The notes under the pieces: model-generated | Told to the model about the DNA's origin: nothing | The model's database searches: none | What the model saw: only the letters and a program-made list of their open reading frames with translations | Part shown: positions 18,242-27,366 of the stretch, piece after piece | How the letters are laid out: each line of letters starts with the position of its first letter | How positions within the stretch are numbered: position 1 is the stretch's first letter | Program-made: the position numbers and the translations under genes | Assembly (NCBI RefSeq): GCF_012847335.1 | Contig: NZ_JABBDX010000004.1 | Location: 186,001-250,000, forward strand | Direction of reading: 5' to 3' | DNA from: Psychrobacter sp. MF31 | GTDB taxonomy: Bacteria > Pseudomonadota > Gammaproteobacteria > Pseudomonadales > Moraxellaceae | DNA length: 64,000 bases

Positions 18242-19342
18242 ATGTCAAAGCGCAACCTTGAGCAATTGATTGCAAGCGGTGTGCTGCCGCCAAAACATGC
18301 TGATCAAGCCGCGATCAACCTTGGCATTTATCCTCATCCTTTTGCTTGGCAGCGCTTTTTTGAAGTGACGCTGTTAGCGGTAGGCGTGGTGGCGATTGCC
18401 TTTAGCCTGATATTTTTTATTGCCTTTAACTGGTTTGATTTGGGCAAAATAGGCAAATTTGCACTGGTTGAAGGCGCGTTGGTGTTCACCCTCATTTGCT
18501 ATTTGGCGCTCGTTTGGCTAAAAAAAGCTTCGTTACTACAGCAATTGTTCCTGCTGGCGGCAAGTCTGATTACAGGCGCTCTGCTCGCGCTTGTCGGTCA
18601 AGTTTACCAAACGGGCGCGGACTCATGGCAGCTGTTTGCCATTTGGTCGGCGCTGATTATTCCTTGGGTACTCATTGCTCGATCTCCCATACTTTGGCTG
18701 CTTTGGCTTGGGCTGATCAATTTAACCGTGATGGTCAGCTATGCCCAAAGCTCATGGTTTGCTATCGCGCCATTTGCTTTTATTATTCATCCTATCTTTA
18801 GCAAAATGCTGCTGCTCACCTTGATGAACAGCGCGGCATTTTTAGCTTGGCTTATCTTTGCTGAACGATTGCCAATGATGACCCGCCAAGCAAACTTATC
18901 AGCTATCAATCAAGACGCCCAACTTGACCATCAAAGTATGAATTTTGATCAAAAAAAGCCCACCGCCCCGCCCGTTCATTTGCATTGGAGCACCAATTTG
19001 GTAGGGCTATTGGCAACAGGATTTGCCACGATACTCGCCAGCAATAGTGTGATTAATGATGTCAGTTTTGCCAACACCTTACTTGCTCATGTCGTTTGGC
19101 TGCTTTGGCTTGGGGTTTTGTGGTATCACTTTTATTGGCTCAGATTAAATTTATTGATGCTCACCTATTTTTGCGCCGCAATCGTTGCGGTAGTGATGGT
19201 TTGGAGTGCTAAGTGGCTTGATTTTGACTGGGAAATGGCAACGCTTTTTATTATGGCGGCGATATTATTGATCATAAGCTCGCTTGCGGTGGGTTGGCTT
19301 CGGCGCTTATCGGCAGCAAGTTTACGCGTAAGGAGATCGTGA
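18242..19342 (+). CDS. DUF2157 membrane protein
   Basis: A 366-residue integral membrane protein with about ten predicted helices. The soluble N-terminus (residues 1-45) and the following F-F-I-A-F-N-W helix match the DUF2157 pattern. It is the first gene of a three-gene operon; the next gene starts within its stop codon (TGATG at 19340-19344). Families DUF2157, DUF4401 and GDYXXLXY travel together in many Proteobacteria, with unknown function. A short Gln/Asp-rich cytosolic or periplasmic loop lies near 215-245. Confidence 0.8.
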   Translation: MSKRNLEQLIASGVLPPKHADQAAINLGIYPHPFAWQRFFEVTLLAVGVVAIAFSLIFFIAFNWFDLGKIGKFALVEGALVFTLICYLALVWLKKASLLQQLFLLAASLITGALLALVGQVYQTGADSWQLFAIWSALIIPWVLIARSPILWLLWLGLINLTVMVSYAQSSWFAIAPFAFIIHPIFSKMLLLTLMNSAAFLAWLIFAERLPMMTRQANLSAINQDAQLDHQSMNFDQKKPTAPPVHLHWSTNLVGLLATGFATILASNSVINDVSFANTLLAHVVWLLWLGVLWYHFYWLRLNLLMLTYFCAAIVAVVMVWSAKWLDFDWEMATLFIMAAILLIISSLAVGWLRRLSAASLRVRRS

Positions 19343-20505
19343 TGATGCCTTTTGAGCGCAAAGATTTAACGACGGCTGATATGACCGAAACCCTCGACAA
19401 ACTGGTCGAGGCAAAGCTCATTGACCCAGCCTCAAGCGCCTTTGTGCAATTTAAAGCGGCTGAACGTAACGATGATCTAACCCTAGAGTCCACGCCTTGG
19501 TTTATTCAGCTATTTTTTGGGCTTTGCGGTCTGGTGATCAGTGTGTTGTTGCTTGCGGCGATCGCGTTAATGCTGATAGCTTTAGGTTTTGGGGAATCGA
19601 CTACGCTTTTTGTGACAGTTGCCATAATGCTGAGCGCGTTGGGCTATGTTTTGCTGACGCATGCCAGCCGCAGCTCGCCCTTTGTCACAGGATTGGCATT
19701 AAGCTTAGCGATCGGCGCTCAAGGCTATTGGCTCATGGCAATCGTTGATAATCAGGACAGTTTAGCCTTTCGAGTTGCCGGGTTAATGGTTGCTGAGCTG
19801 ATATTAACGGTAATTATGCCAAGCTTGTTTTATCGGCTGATAAGTAGCACGATTATGCTGGCAAGTTTGCTTTATTTATTAAGTATTTTTGGCGTAACGG
19901 CAGTCAGTTTGGCGCTGCTTGCGCTCATTTTTATCAGCACAACGCTTTTTTCCCATAAATTATTGATCATGTTGCCACCACGATTTTTGGCAAATGGCAT
20001 CTCCGTTTTGCGGTCGCTCAGCTTTTCATCGGCAATCCTCTTAATGATTTCGGCGATATTTTTCGTTGATATTGTATGGGATCTCATAGATGCTGATTCG
20101 GCAGTTTTGCAGCTGACCGACCCTGTGATGTTGATGCTATCGCAAGGATTATTAGCGCTGGTCGGCATTGCAGCGGCAATGATACTTGCTAAACGCTATA
20201 CGATGTCTATTTTATCGCTGCCATTTTTACTTGTAATGATTGCCATTATCGCCCTTGGTACGCTGTCTTTTTGGGCATCAGGACTCTTAGCAATTGCGCT
20301 TGTGATCACGATCAGCTTTGCTAATAGCGAGCGTTTGCTGCAAGCGCTGAGTATGGCAACGCTGATCGGTTACGCCTTTTGGTATTATTATCAATTAGAT
20401 ACCTCCTTACTTGTCAAATCAGCCGCGTTACTTATTCTAGCGATGGTTTGCTTATTTTTGCGGGCGGTGATTTTTAGCCCGCGGTTTCGCGGAGGTAACT
20501 CATGA
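19342..20505 (+). CDS. DUF4401 membrane protein
   Basis: About 387 residues, polytopic with ten to twelve helices. The frame is open from 19294, but the ATG at 19342 has AGGAG seven bases before it and overlaps the DUF2157 stop, marking translational coupling. The soluble N-terminus of about 50 residues and the body fit DUF4401. It is the middle gene of the operon, and its stop overlaps the next start (ATGA at 20502). Confidence 0.8.
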   Translation: MMPFERKDLTTADMTETLDKLVEAKLIDPASSAFVQFKAAERNDDLTLESTPWFIQLFFGLCGLVISVLLLAAIALMLIALGFGESTTLFVTVAIMLSALGYVLLTHASRSSPFVTGLALSLAIGAQGYWLMAIVDNQDSLAFRVAGLMVAELILTVIMPSLFYRLISSTIMLASLLYLLSIFGVTAVSLALLALIFISTTLFSHKLLIMLPPRFLANGISVLRSLSFSSAILLMISAIFFVDIVWDLIDADSAVLQLTDPVMLMLSQGLLALVGIAAAMILAKRYTMSILSLPFLLVMIAIIALGTLSFWASGLLAIALVITISFANSERLLQALSMATLIGYAFWYYYQLDTSLLVKSAALLILAMVCLFLRAVIFSPRFRGGNS

Positions 20506-21140
20506 GCCGCTGGTTTCGTGACTGGTTTGCGCCTTCTACTTCTTCAGTAACGCGGCGTAGTTTGGCGATTTTTGTTGCCTTAATTGGATTGATGATTACC
20601 TTGAGCGTCGTCAATATTTCTATTGCAAAATATGAGTCGCAATTGGCAAATGGTCGCGTGGTGCTGCTTGAACTTGCGCCGGTTGATCCGCGAAGTCTGA
20701 TGCAAGGCGACTATATGGCGCTTGGCTATGCACTTGAAAACGACATTATCAACGCGCTAAGTCAGTCAGTGGCAAATCCTGTGGCGGATGATGCCGTTCA
20801 AAACGATTGGGAAAATGACAGTTGGTTTCGCCGCCCACTTCCTGAGCAGTTTTGGCATTATGACGGCTTTGTGATTTTAAGTCTTGATAAGCACCACGTC
20901 GGGCATTTTGTAAGGCTTGCGGATAATTCTGACACGACAGCTAACAACGAAATCGCCCTGCGCTACAAAATCCGTGACGGCAGCATTTATATTGCCACCA
21001 ACGCGTTTTTCTTTCAAGAAGGCCATAGCGAGGCGTTTGAAAATGCAAAATTTGGGCTATTTCGGGTGAATGATAAGGGTGCACCGCTGTTGCAATCAAT
21101 GGTGAATGAAGATTTTAAGGTGATTGCGTCTGAAAAATAA
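20502..21140 (+). CDS. GDYXXLXY domain protein
   Basis: 212 residues with one N-terminal membrane helix (about 25-43) and a predicted periplasmic domain. The name-giving motif G-D-Y-M-A-L-G-Y is near residue 68, preceded by L-A-P-V-D-P-R-S-L-M-Q. Last gene of the DUF2157-DUF4401 operon with a 4-base overlap, suggesting one membrane complex. The function is unknown. Confidence 0.88.
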   Translation: MSRWFRDWFAPSTSSVTRRSLAIFVALIGLMITLSVVNISIAKYESQLANGRVVLLELAPVDPRSLMQGDYMALGYALENDIINALSQSVANPVADDAVQNDWENDSWFRRPLPEQFWHYDGFVILSLDKHHVGHFVRLADNSDTTANNEIALRYKIRDGSIYIATNAFFFQEGHSEAFENAKFGLFRVNDKGAPLLQSMVNEDFKVIASEK

Positions 21141-21173
21141 CCGCTAAATTTACTCGCATTTTATAAGCTGCTC

Positions 21174-21190
21174 TATAATCTTGGTATAAT
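21174..21190 (+). promoter_or_regulatory. Possible -10 elements before the R-M genes
   Basis: Two TATAAT hexamers, at 21174-21179 and 21185-21190, lie 33-52 bases before the methyltransferase start. No good -35 partners were seen, so this is only a candidate. Confidence 0.35.
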
Positions 21191-21225
21191 TTCAACTCTT
21201 TAAATGGGTGATGAGTTAGAGGTTG

Positions 21226-22221
21226 ATGTTGAAAGTTGTGTCTTTTTTTGCAGGGGCTGGCGGTCTTGATTTGGGGTTTTCAAAAGCAGGATTTGAGGTG
21301 ATTTGGGCAAATGAGTTTGATAAAGAGATTTGGTCAACGTATCGCTTAAACCATCCCAATACTATTTTGGATACTCGCAGTATTACCGAAATTCAAGCCG
21401 ATAATGTTCCGGATTGTGATGGCATCATCGGCGGGCCGCCTTGCCAAAGTTGGAGTGAGGCTGGGGCGCTTAAAGGCATTGACGACAAGCGCGGTCAGCT
21501 GTTTTTTGATTTTATCAGAATACTTGCCGCCAAACAGCCGAAATTTTTTGTGGCAGAAAACGTCAGCGGAATGCTGTTTAAACGCCACGATGATGCGCTA
21601 AATAACATCAAAGAGATGTTTAAAAGTGCAGGAATTGGCTATGATTTGTCCTTTGCCATGTTAAACGCGGTGGATTTTGGCGTTCCTCAAGACCGCAAAC
21701 GGGTATTTTTTGTGGGAATACGCCGTGATTTGGGAATCACGTTTACCTTCCCTGAGCCGCTTGCTGAGAGGTACAATTTAAAAGACGCCATTGCCGATTT
21801 AAAAGATAGCGCCATTCCCGCGCTTGAGCTGCAAAATACCAATAAACAAGGCTGCAATATCCCCAATCATGAATATATGACTGGCGGCTTTTCTTCGATT
21901 TATATGTCGCGCAATCGGGTTAGAAGTTGGGATGAGCCCTCATTTACCATCCAAGCCAGCGGCAGACACGCGCCGCTACATCCGCAAGCGCCCAAAATGG
22001 TCAGTGTTGGCGTGGACAAACGCGAATTTGTTCAAGGTCAAGAGCACTTATACCGCAGGCTATCGGTCAGAGAATGCGCTAGAATCCAAACCTTCCCTGA
22101 TGATTTTATCTTTGATTATCATAAAGTAAATTCTGGTTATAAGATGATTGGTAACGCCGTTCCGGTGCAGCTGGCGTATCATTTAGCCAAGTCAATCAAA
22201 CAGCAGATTGAGACAAATTAA
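21226..22221 (+). CDS. C5-cytosine methyltransferase, M.HaeIII-like
   Basis: The modification enzyme of a type II R-M system, methylating cytosine C5. Motif I F-F-A-G-A-G-G-L-D-L-G-F; motif IV G-G-P-P-C-Q-S-W-S-E with the catalytic Cys about residue 73; motif VI E-N-V; motif VIII Q-D-R-K-R-V-F; motifs IX-X R-E-C-A-R-I-Q and G-N-A-V-P-V. The target-recognition region (P-N-H-E-Y ... S-R-N-R-V-R-x-W) closely resembles M.HaeIII as I remember it, so GGCC is predicted. In-frame TTG codons flank the ATG at 21226. The restriction gene follows after 15 bases. Confidence 0.92.
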   Translation: MLKVVSFFAGAGGLDLGFSKAGFEVIWANEFDKEIWSTYRLNHPNTILDTRSITEIQADNVPDCDGIIGGPPCQSWSEAGALKGIDDKRGQLFFDFIRILAAKQPKFFVAENVSGMLFKRHDDALNNIKEMFKSAGIGYDLSFAMLNAVDFGVPQDRKRVFFVGIRRDLGITFTFPEPLAERYNLKDAIADLKDSAIPALELQNTNKQGCNIPNHEYMTGGFSSIYMSRNRVRSWDEPSFTIQASGRHAPLHPQAPKMVSVGVDKREFVQGQEHLYRRLSVRECARIQTFPDDFIFDYHKVNSGYKMIGNAVPVQLAYHLAKSIKQQIETN

Positions 22222-22236
22222 ACGCTAAGGTTATCA

Positions 22237-23088
22237 ATGAATATTCTAAACTTGCTGACTAACTTATCTAAAACCACAAGCCTGACCGTGAATACGCTCT
22301 ATAAAGGCAGTAACCGAATTAATAATGTCGGTGATGGCTTAGAAGAGTATCTTAAAGAAGCCATCGCAGGAACCTTTGACTTACCAATTCAAGAAAAATT
22401 AAGCGTTTTTCATAAGGTATTTTCTTACCAAGGCTCAAGCGCTCGGCCGCCTGATTTGATGCTTCGCGAGGGTGATGCTATTGAAATCAAAAAGACCGAA
22501 AACATATTTGCTGAATTGCAGCTTAACAGCTCGCATCCAAAATCCAAGCTTTATGCCAACAGTCCATTTGTCAATAAAACATGCCGTGATTGTGAAACTT
22601 GGTCGGAGCGCGATATTATTTATGCCATTGGTCATGTCGATAAAAGTGATAAAAGCCTTAAGTCGTTATGGTGCGTTTATGGCAGTCTTTATGCGGCCGA
22701 TGAGGACATTTATTTAGCGATAAAACATCAAATTGGCGACACTTTATCCACCAATCCTGCCTTAGAATTTAGCGAAACCAAAGAACTGGGGCGTTTAAAT
22801 CGTGTTGACCCGCTCAAAATTACCAACATGCGAATTCGCGGCATGTGGCTGATTCAGCCACCCGTCAAGGTGTTTGATTATCTGTTTGACTATGACAGCA
22901 CGTTAAAATTTCAGGTGTTTTTACTCATTCCGGAAGATAAATACTTATCTTTTGAGGCAAAAACTTTACGTGAAATTGAGAACTTGGTTCAGATAGGCAC
23001 TCTTGAGAAAAAAGTTGTAAAAGTAAAAGACCCGAACAACCCTGTGAATCTAATTTCGGCGGTTTGTATTGCTTTGAAAGTAAAATAG
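22237..23088 (+). CDS. Type II restriction endonuclease, NgoPII-like
   Basis: A 283-residue cognate nuclease. The N-terminus (M-N-I-L-N-L-L ... Y-K-G-S-N-R-I-N-N-V-G-D-G-L-E) and the body resemble R.NgoPII, a GGCC-cutting enzyme. A PD-(D/E)xK-like core is visible as P-P-D-L-M-L-R-E-G-D-A-I-E-I-K-K (roughly residues 72-87). A C-R-D-C pair follows. AAGG lies six bases before the ATG. The order M then R with a 15-base gap allows methylation to be established first; no C (controller) protein is present. GGCC specificity is inferred from both partners. Confidence 0.85.
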   Translation: MNILNLLTNLSKTTSLTVNTLYKGSNRINNVGDGLEEYLKEAIAGTFDLPIQEKLSVFHKVFSYQGSSARPPDLMLREGDAIEIKKTENIFAELQLNSSHPKSKLYANSPFVNKTCRDCETWSERDIIYAIGHVDKSDKSLKSLWCVYGSLYAADEDIYLAIKHQIGDTLSTNPALEFSETKELGRLNRVDPLKITNMRIRGMWLIQPPVKVFDYLFDYDSTLKFQVFLLIPEDKYLSFEAKTLREIENLVQIGTLEKKVVKVKDPNNPVNLISAVCIALKVK

Positions 23089-23102
23089 CTCCTATTCAAA
23101 CC

Positions 23103-23133
23103 AAAAAACACCCAACCTCGTTGAGTGTTTTTT
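23103..23133. terminator. Terminator between the R gene and guaA
   Basis: AAACACCCAAC / GTTGAGTGTTT hairpin (one mismatch) with A and T runs on either side. It can serve both converging genes. Confidence 0.8.
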
Positions 23134-23155
23134 ATTTAACAATTAAGGGTAAAAA

Positions 23156-24769
23156 TTATTCCCACTCAATCGTCGCCGGTGGCTTGCTTGACACATCATA
23201 CGTTACGCGTGAAACGTCTTTGATTTCGTTCATGATTCGGTTGGATACCGTCTCAATCAGCTCATACGGCAGGTGAGCAAAGCGCGCGGTCATAAAGTCC
23301 ACCGTTTCCACAGCGCGAAGGGCGATCACCCAAGCATAGCGGCGACCGTCACCGACCACGCCAACCGACTTGATGGGCTGAAATACGGCAAAAGCTTGCG
23401 CGGTTTTGTCGTACCAACCGGATTTTTCAAGCTCTTGCATAAAAATGGCATCCGCTTGGCGTAAAATATCCGCGTATTCTTTTTTGACTTCACCCAAGAT
23501 TCGAACGCCTAAGCCGGGGCCTGGGAACGGATGGCGGTAAATCATTTTGTGCGGCAATCCTAAGGTGATACCAAGCTTGCGGACTTCATCTTTGAACAAA
23601 TCGCGGAGCGGCTCGACCAGTTTAAACGCCAAATCGTCCGGCAACCCGCCAACGTTATGATGGCTTTTAATCACATGCGCTTTACCTTGGTGCGATTTTG
23701 CAGACTCAATCACATCAGGGTAAATCGTTCCTTGCGCCAAAAATTCGATTTCTTTACCGTCGCTGCTATTGCTGATGTCGCGAGCGCTGTCGGCAAAGAC
23801 GTCAATAAAGGTTTTGCCAATGATTTTGCGTTTGGCTTCGGGGTCGGATTCCCCTGCCAAAGCGGTTAAAAAGCGATCTTCAGCGTCAACGCGGATCACT
23901 TTAACGCCCATATTTTCGCTAAATACTTGCATGACTTGGTCGCCTTCATGCAATCGAAGTAGTCCAGTATCGACAAATACGCAAGTCAATTGGTCGCCAA
24001 TGGCTTTATGCAAAAGCGCTGCCACCACCGAGCTGTCAACGCCGCCGGATAAGCCAAGCAGAACTTGTTTTTCACCGATTTGCGCTTTTAACTGATCAAC
24101 GCGCAAGTCAATGATGTTGTCCGGCGTCCAATCACCCGCGCAGCCGCAAATCTCATGGACAAAGCGACCAAGCAGCGCCTCGCCTTGCAAGGTGTGGGTG
24201 ACTTCTGGGTGAAACTGCAAACCGTAATAGTGGCGCGACTCGTCTGCCATAATGGCAATTGGGCAGCTTGGGGTTGAGGCGATGATCTCAAAACCTTTAG
24301 GCGCGTCAATGACTTTGTCGCCGTGACTCATCCAAACGCTTAAGCTGTCTTTGCTATCTTCGATGCCGCGAGTCAGCGCCGAGTCTTGATTTAAGCGGAT
24401 GCTTGCTGCGCCAAATTCATGAATGTCGCTGGCGTGAACCTTACCGCCAAAGCGCTCTGCCATTGCCTGCATGCCGTAGCAAATGCCAAGCACTGGAACG
24501 CCAAGCTCAAATACTGCTTCATTGATTCGCGGGCTGTCCTCAACGTGAACGCTTTCAGGACCACCGGATAAAATGATGCCTTTTGCGCCAAAATCTTTGA
24601 TGCGATTATCTTCAATATCAAACGGGAACATTTCACAAAATACGCCAGAATCGCGGACGCGGCGGGCGATGAGCTGGCTGTACTGCGAGCCAAAATCAAG
24701 GATGAGAATTCGGTCTTCTTTGATTTCGGGGATGTTGCTTTCGGGGGTCGTCATAGCAGAGTCCATCAA
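23156..24769 (-). CDS. guaA: GMP synthase (glutamine-hydrolysing)
   Basis: Converts XMP to GMP using glutamine and ATP. The N-terminal class I glutaminase domain has the nucleophile in L-G-I-C-Y-G-M-Q and His/Glu in F-H-P-E-V. The ATP-pyrophosphatase domain has L-S-G-G-V-D-S-S. The C-terminal dimerisation domain ends in P-P-A-T-I-E-W-E, the conserved C-terminus of GuaA. 537 residues from the first ATG; M6 (MTTPESN) is an alternative start. guaB is not in the window. Confidence 0.97.
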   Translation of the reverse strand: MMDSAMTTPESNIPEIKEDRILILDFGSQYSQLIARRVRDSGVFCEMFPFDIEDNRIKDFGAKGIILSGGPESVHVEDSPRINEAVFELGVPVLGICYGMQAMAERFGGKVHASDIHEFGAASIRLNQDSALTRGIEDSKDSLSVWMSHGDKVIDAPKGFEIIASTPSCPIAIMADESRHYYGLQFHPEVTHTLQGEALLGRFVHEICGCAGDWTPDNIIDLRVDQLKAQIGEKQVLLGLSGGVDSSVVAALLHKAIGDQLTCVFVDTGLLRLHEGDQVMQVFSENMGVKVIRVDAEDRFLTALAGESDPEAKRKIIGKTFIDVFADSARDISNSSDGKEIEFLAQGTIYPDVIESAKSHQGKAHVIKSHHNVGGLPDDLAFKLVEPLRDLFKDEVRKLGITLGLPHKMIYRHPFPGPGLGVRILGEVKKEYADILRQADAIFMQELEKSGWYDKTAQAFAVFQPIKSVGVVGDGRRYAWVIALRAVETVDFMTARFAHLPYELIETVSNRIMNEIKDVSRVTYDVSSKPPATIEWE

Positions 24770-24966
24770 TAGAGGGTTATAGAAAATCTGGGTCGCTTAT
24801 TTTACCAAGTTTCAGCAAGGCGATGGTTATTAGATGCCAAATTATTCTCAGTTATTTGGTTCAAACTAAAAAAGCAAAAGACTAATTACAATTATAAAGT
24901 GATAAAGCCGCTAAATTAAGCTAACCGAAACCCACATTTTCCAGCGCAATTGATTGATTTTTAACA

Positions 24967-26127
24967 CTAAGGCTTTATTCCGTTAAAGGCAATTTGTAGC
25001 CGCTTTAACCCTTCAATGAGCAGCGCTTGCGGACAAGCCACGTTCAGCCGCATTTTAAGGTGACCCTCATTGCCGTATTGAATACCAGAGCTAAGCTCAA
25101 CTTTTGCCGCTCGAAGCTGATCATAAAGCGCTTGGTCATCTTGACCATAAGCCGCGCAGTCCAGCCAAATCAAATAAGACGCTTCTGGTCGCATGACTTT
25201 AATATCAGGCAAATGTTCCGCTAAAAAGCGTAACGTTACGTCAATATTGGTCTCGATATAAGCCAGCAACTGCTCAAGCCAAGCGCCGCCCTCTGAATAT
25301 GCGCTTTGGGTCACTTCATAAGCAAATAAATTCAGATCATGCTCATCACTTAACCGCTGCTGATGGGCAATTTGTTCAGCCAATGCCAAATCTTTAACAA
25401 AAATCATGGAGCTTTTGATTCCCGCCACGTTAAAGGATTTGGTCATTGAAGTAATACTTACTACCTTGTGATCATAGCCTGCCGCTAAGGTTAAAAAAGG
25501 GGTAAATTTGTGCGGACTCAAGGTTAAATCTTGATGAATCTCATCACTGACAATGGCAACATTGTGCTTTTTGCAAACCTCAAGCAGCGCTTTAAGCTCA
25601 TCTTTTGACCAAACGCGACCGCCCGGATTGTGCGGATTGCAAAATAAAAACAGCTTAACGTCATTTTCAATGATTTTGGCTTCAATATCCGCCAAGTCCA
25701 AATAATAGCGACCTTGAGCTTCTATTAACGGCGATAAAATAAGCCGCCGACCGTTATCGCGAACCTTGGTCATAAAAGGCGCATAAATGGGATCATTGAC
25801 CAGTACCGCGTCCCCCGCCTGCGTCCAAAGCCGAATCATCAGCGCCAAACTTGGCACGACCCCATGGGAAAACAAAATATTTTTTTGGTCAAGCCACAGC
25901 CTATAGCGGCTGCCATGCCACTGAATAATCGCCTCATACAGCGGCGCGGTTGGTCGAGTGTAGCCTAGTACCCCATGATTCAAAACGCGCTGAATCGTAT
26001 TTAAAATGGGGGGCGCGGCTTTAAAATCCATATCCGCGACCCAAAGCGCGATGGTGTCATCACGATAGTGCCATTTAAGCGATCCGGTGTGACGTCTGTC
26101 GATGATTTCGTCGAAATTGTATAGCAC
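24967..26127 (-). CDS. PatB/MalY-type PLP C-S lyase/aminotransferase
   Basis: A fold-I PLP enzyme of the MalY/PatB group, typically a cystathionine beta-lyase or C-S lyase. It shows W-V-A-D-M-D-F near the N-terminus, G-Y-T-R-P, F-C-N-P-H-N-P-G-G-R-V-W, S-D-E-I-H-Q-D, the PLP lysine in S-M-T-K-S-F-N-V-A-G, and a C-terminal M-R-L-N-V-A. No ATG fits the start: TTG at 26133 is only 2 bases from the AAGGA, while GTG at 26127 has proper 8-base spacing and is chosen (386 residues). Sulfur amino acid metabolism is inferred. Confidence 0.85.
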   Translation of the reverse strand: MLYNFDEIIDRRHTGSLKWHYRDDTIALWVADMDFKAAPPILNTIQRVLNHGVLGYTRPTAPLYEAIIQWHGSRYRLWLDQKNILFSHGVVPSLALMIRLWTQAGDAVLVNDPIYAPFMTKVRDNGRRLILSPLIEAQGRYYLDLADIEAKIIENDVKLFLFCNPHNPGGRVWSKDELKALLEVCKKHNVAIVSDEIHQDLTLSPHKFTPFLTLAAGYDHKVVSITSMTKSFNVAGIKSSMIFVKDLALAEQIAHQQRLSDEHDLNLFAYEVTQSAYSEGGAWLEQLLAYIETNIDVTLRFLAEHLPDIKVMRPEASYLIWLDCAAYGQDDQALYDQLRAAKVELSSGIQYGNEGHLKMRLNVACPQALLIEGLKRLQIAFNGIKP

Positions 26128-26289
26128 CAGCAATTTCCTTCTAGCAAAAAGAGGGTTTAGGGTACAACATGATCGGGGGCGTCGCCAATGGCTTTATTGA
26201 TCAACTTTGATCACCCAACGATAGCCAAGTGATACCCTGCCAAATCTGCTACAATCATCGATTATATTTCTATAATTGTAGCCCAAACC

Positions 26290-27321
26290 ATGACCCGTAA
26301 TCCAAACCACCCGACAAGCCACTACCGAAACCGCTCCCCTGAAACTCAAAAGCGACTGGGAAAGCTGCACCCGCGAAACCCGCACCAAGGTCGCTATGAC
26401 TTTGCCGTATTGACCCAAGCCTTTCCTGAGCTTGCCGATCATACCATCAGCAATCCAAAGGGCGAGCCGACCATTGATTTTTCAAGCAATGCTTCGGTTC
26501 GGGTGCTCAACCAAGCATTATTGGCGCATTATTACGGCGTCAAGTTTTGGGACATTCCGGCAGGATATTTGTGCCCGCCGATTCCAGGTCGCGCCGATTA
26601 TATCCATTATATTGCCGATTTGCTCGCGCAAACCACGCACCTAAATGACGATAATACCCCGCCCATGGGCAAAACTATTCATGCCTTGGATATCGGTACA
26701 GGAGCGAGCGCCATTTATCCGATTATCGGCAGCCAAAGCTACGGTTGGCGCTTTACTGCCTCTGATATTGATCCGGTTTCGGTTAATACAGCCGCGCTGA
26801 TTTGTGCCAGCAATCCTAAGCTTAAAAGTAATATCAAAGTAAAATTGCAGCCGGACTCGCGGTTTATTTTTAAAAATATCATCGGTCGCCAAGATTATTT
26901 TGATGTGGTGATTTGCAACCCGCCGTTTCATGCCTCACTCGCCGAAGCCATGGATGCCAATAGCCGAAAACAAGCCAATCTGCAAAGACACCGCGCCAAT
27001 AATGACCATGAAAAAATCAGCAAAAACGCTTCTAAAACCGTCAATGCCGCGCAAAATCTCAACTTTGGCGGTCAGCATCAAGAGCTTTGGAGTCATGGCG
27101 GCGAGATTGCTTTTTTGACCAAAATGGCAAAGGAGAGTCAAGACTTTGCAGGTCACGTGGGCTGGTTTACCACGCTGGTGTCAAAGTCTGAAAACGTGAA
27201 ACCGCTGCAATTGTTATTAAATCAATTGGGAGCCGCGCAAGTTCGCATTATCGACATGAGCCAAGGTCAAAAAAACACGCGGGTGATGGCTTGGCGATTT
27301 CAAACAGCGGCTGAACAATAA
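26290..27321 (+). CDS. rlmF: 23S rRNA m6A1618 methyltransferase
   Basis: An SAM-dependent adenine N6-methyltransferase acting on 23S rRNA A1618. It has a basic N-terminus, the SAM-binding D-I-G-T-G-A-S region, I-C-N-P-P-F-H (the N-P-P-F catalytic motif), the family block G-G-x-x-x-E-L-W-x-x-G-G-E, and T-R-x-x-A-W. 343 residues. TATAAT at 26270-26275 lies close upstream of the ATG. It is divergent from the PatB gene and convergent with the 480-residue gene. Confidence 0.93.
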   Translation: MTRNPNHPTSHYRNRSPETQKRLGKLHPRNPHQGRYDFAVLTQAFPELADHTISNPKGEPTIDFSSNASVRVLNQALLAHYYGVKFWDIPAGYLCPPIPGRADYIHYIADLLAQTTHLNDDNTPPMGKTIHALDIGTGASAIYPIIGSQSYGWRFTASDIDPVSVNTAALICASNPKLKSNIKVKLQPDSRFIFKNIIGRQDYFDVVICNPPFHASLAEAMDANSRKQANLQRHRANNDHEKISKNASKTVNAAQNLNFGGQHQELWSHGGEIAFLTKMAKESQDFAGHVGWFTTLVSKSENVKPLQLLLNQLGAAQVRIIDMSQGQKNTRVMAWRFQTAAEQ

Positions 27322-27323
27322 AA

Positions 27324-27339
27324 AGTTTCACGTGAAACA
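27324..27339. other. parS-like site after rlmF
   Basis: AGTTTCACGTGAAACA, 15 of 16 bases of the parS consensus, 3 bases after the rlmF stop. Confidence 0.75.
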
Positions 27340-27366
27340 AAAGCTTAATGGCTTTGGTGATCCACC

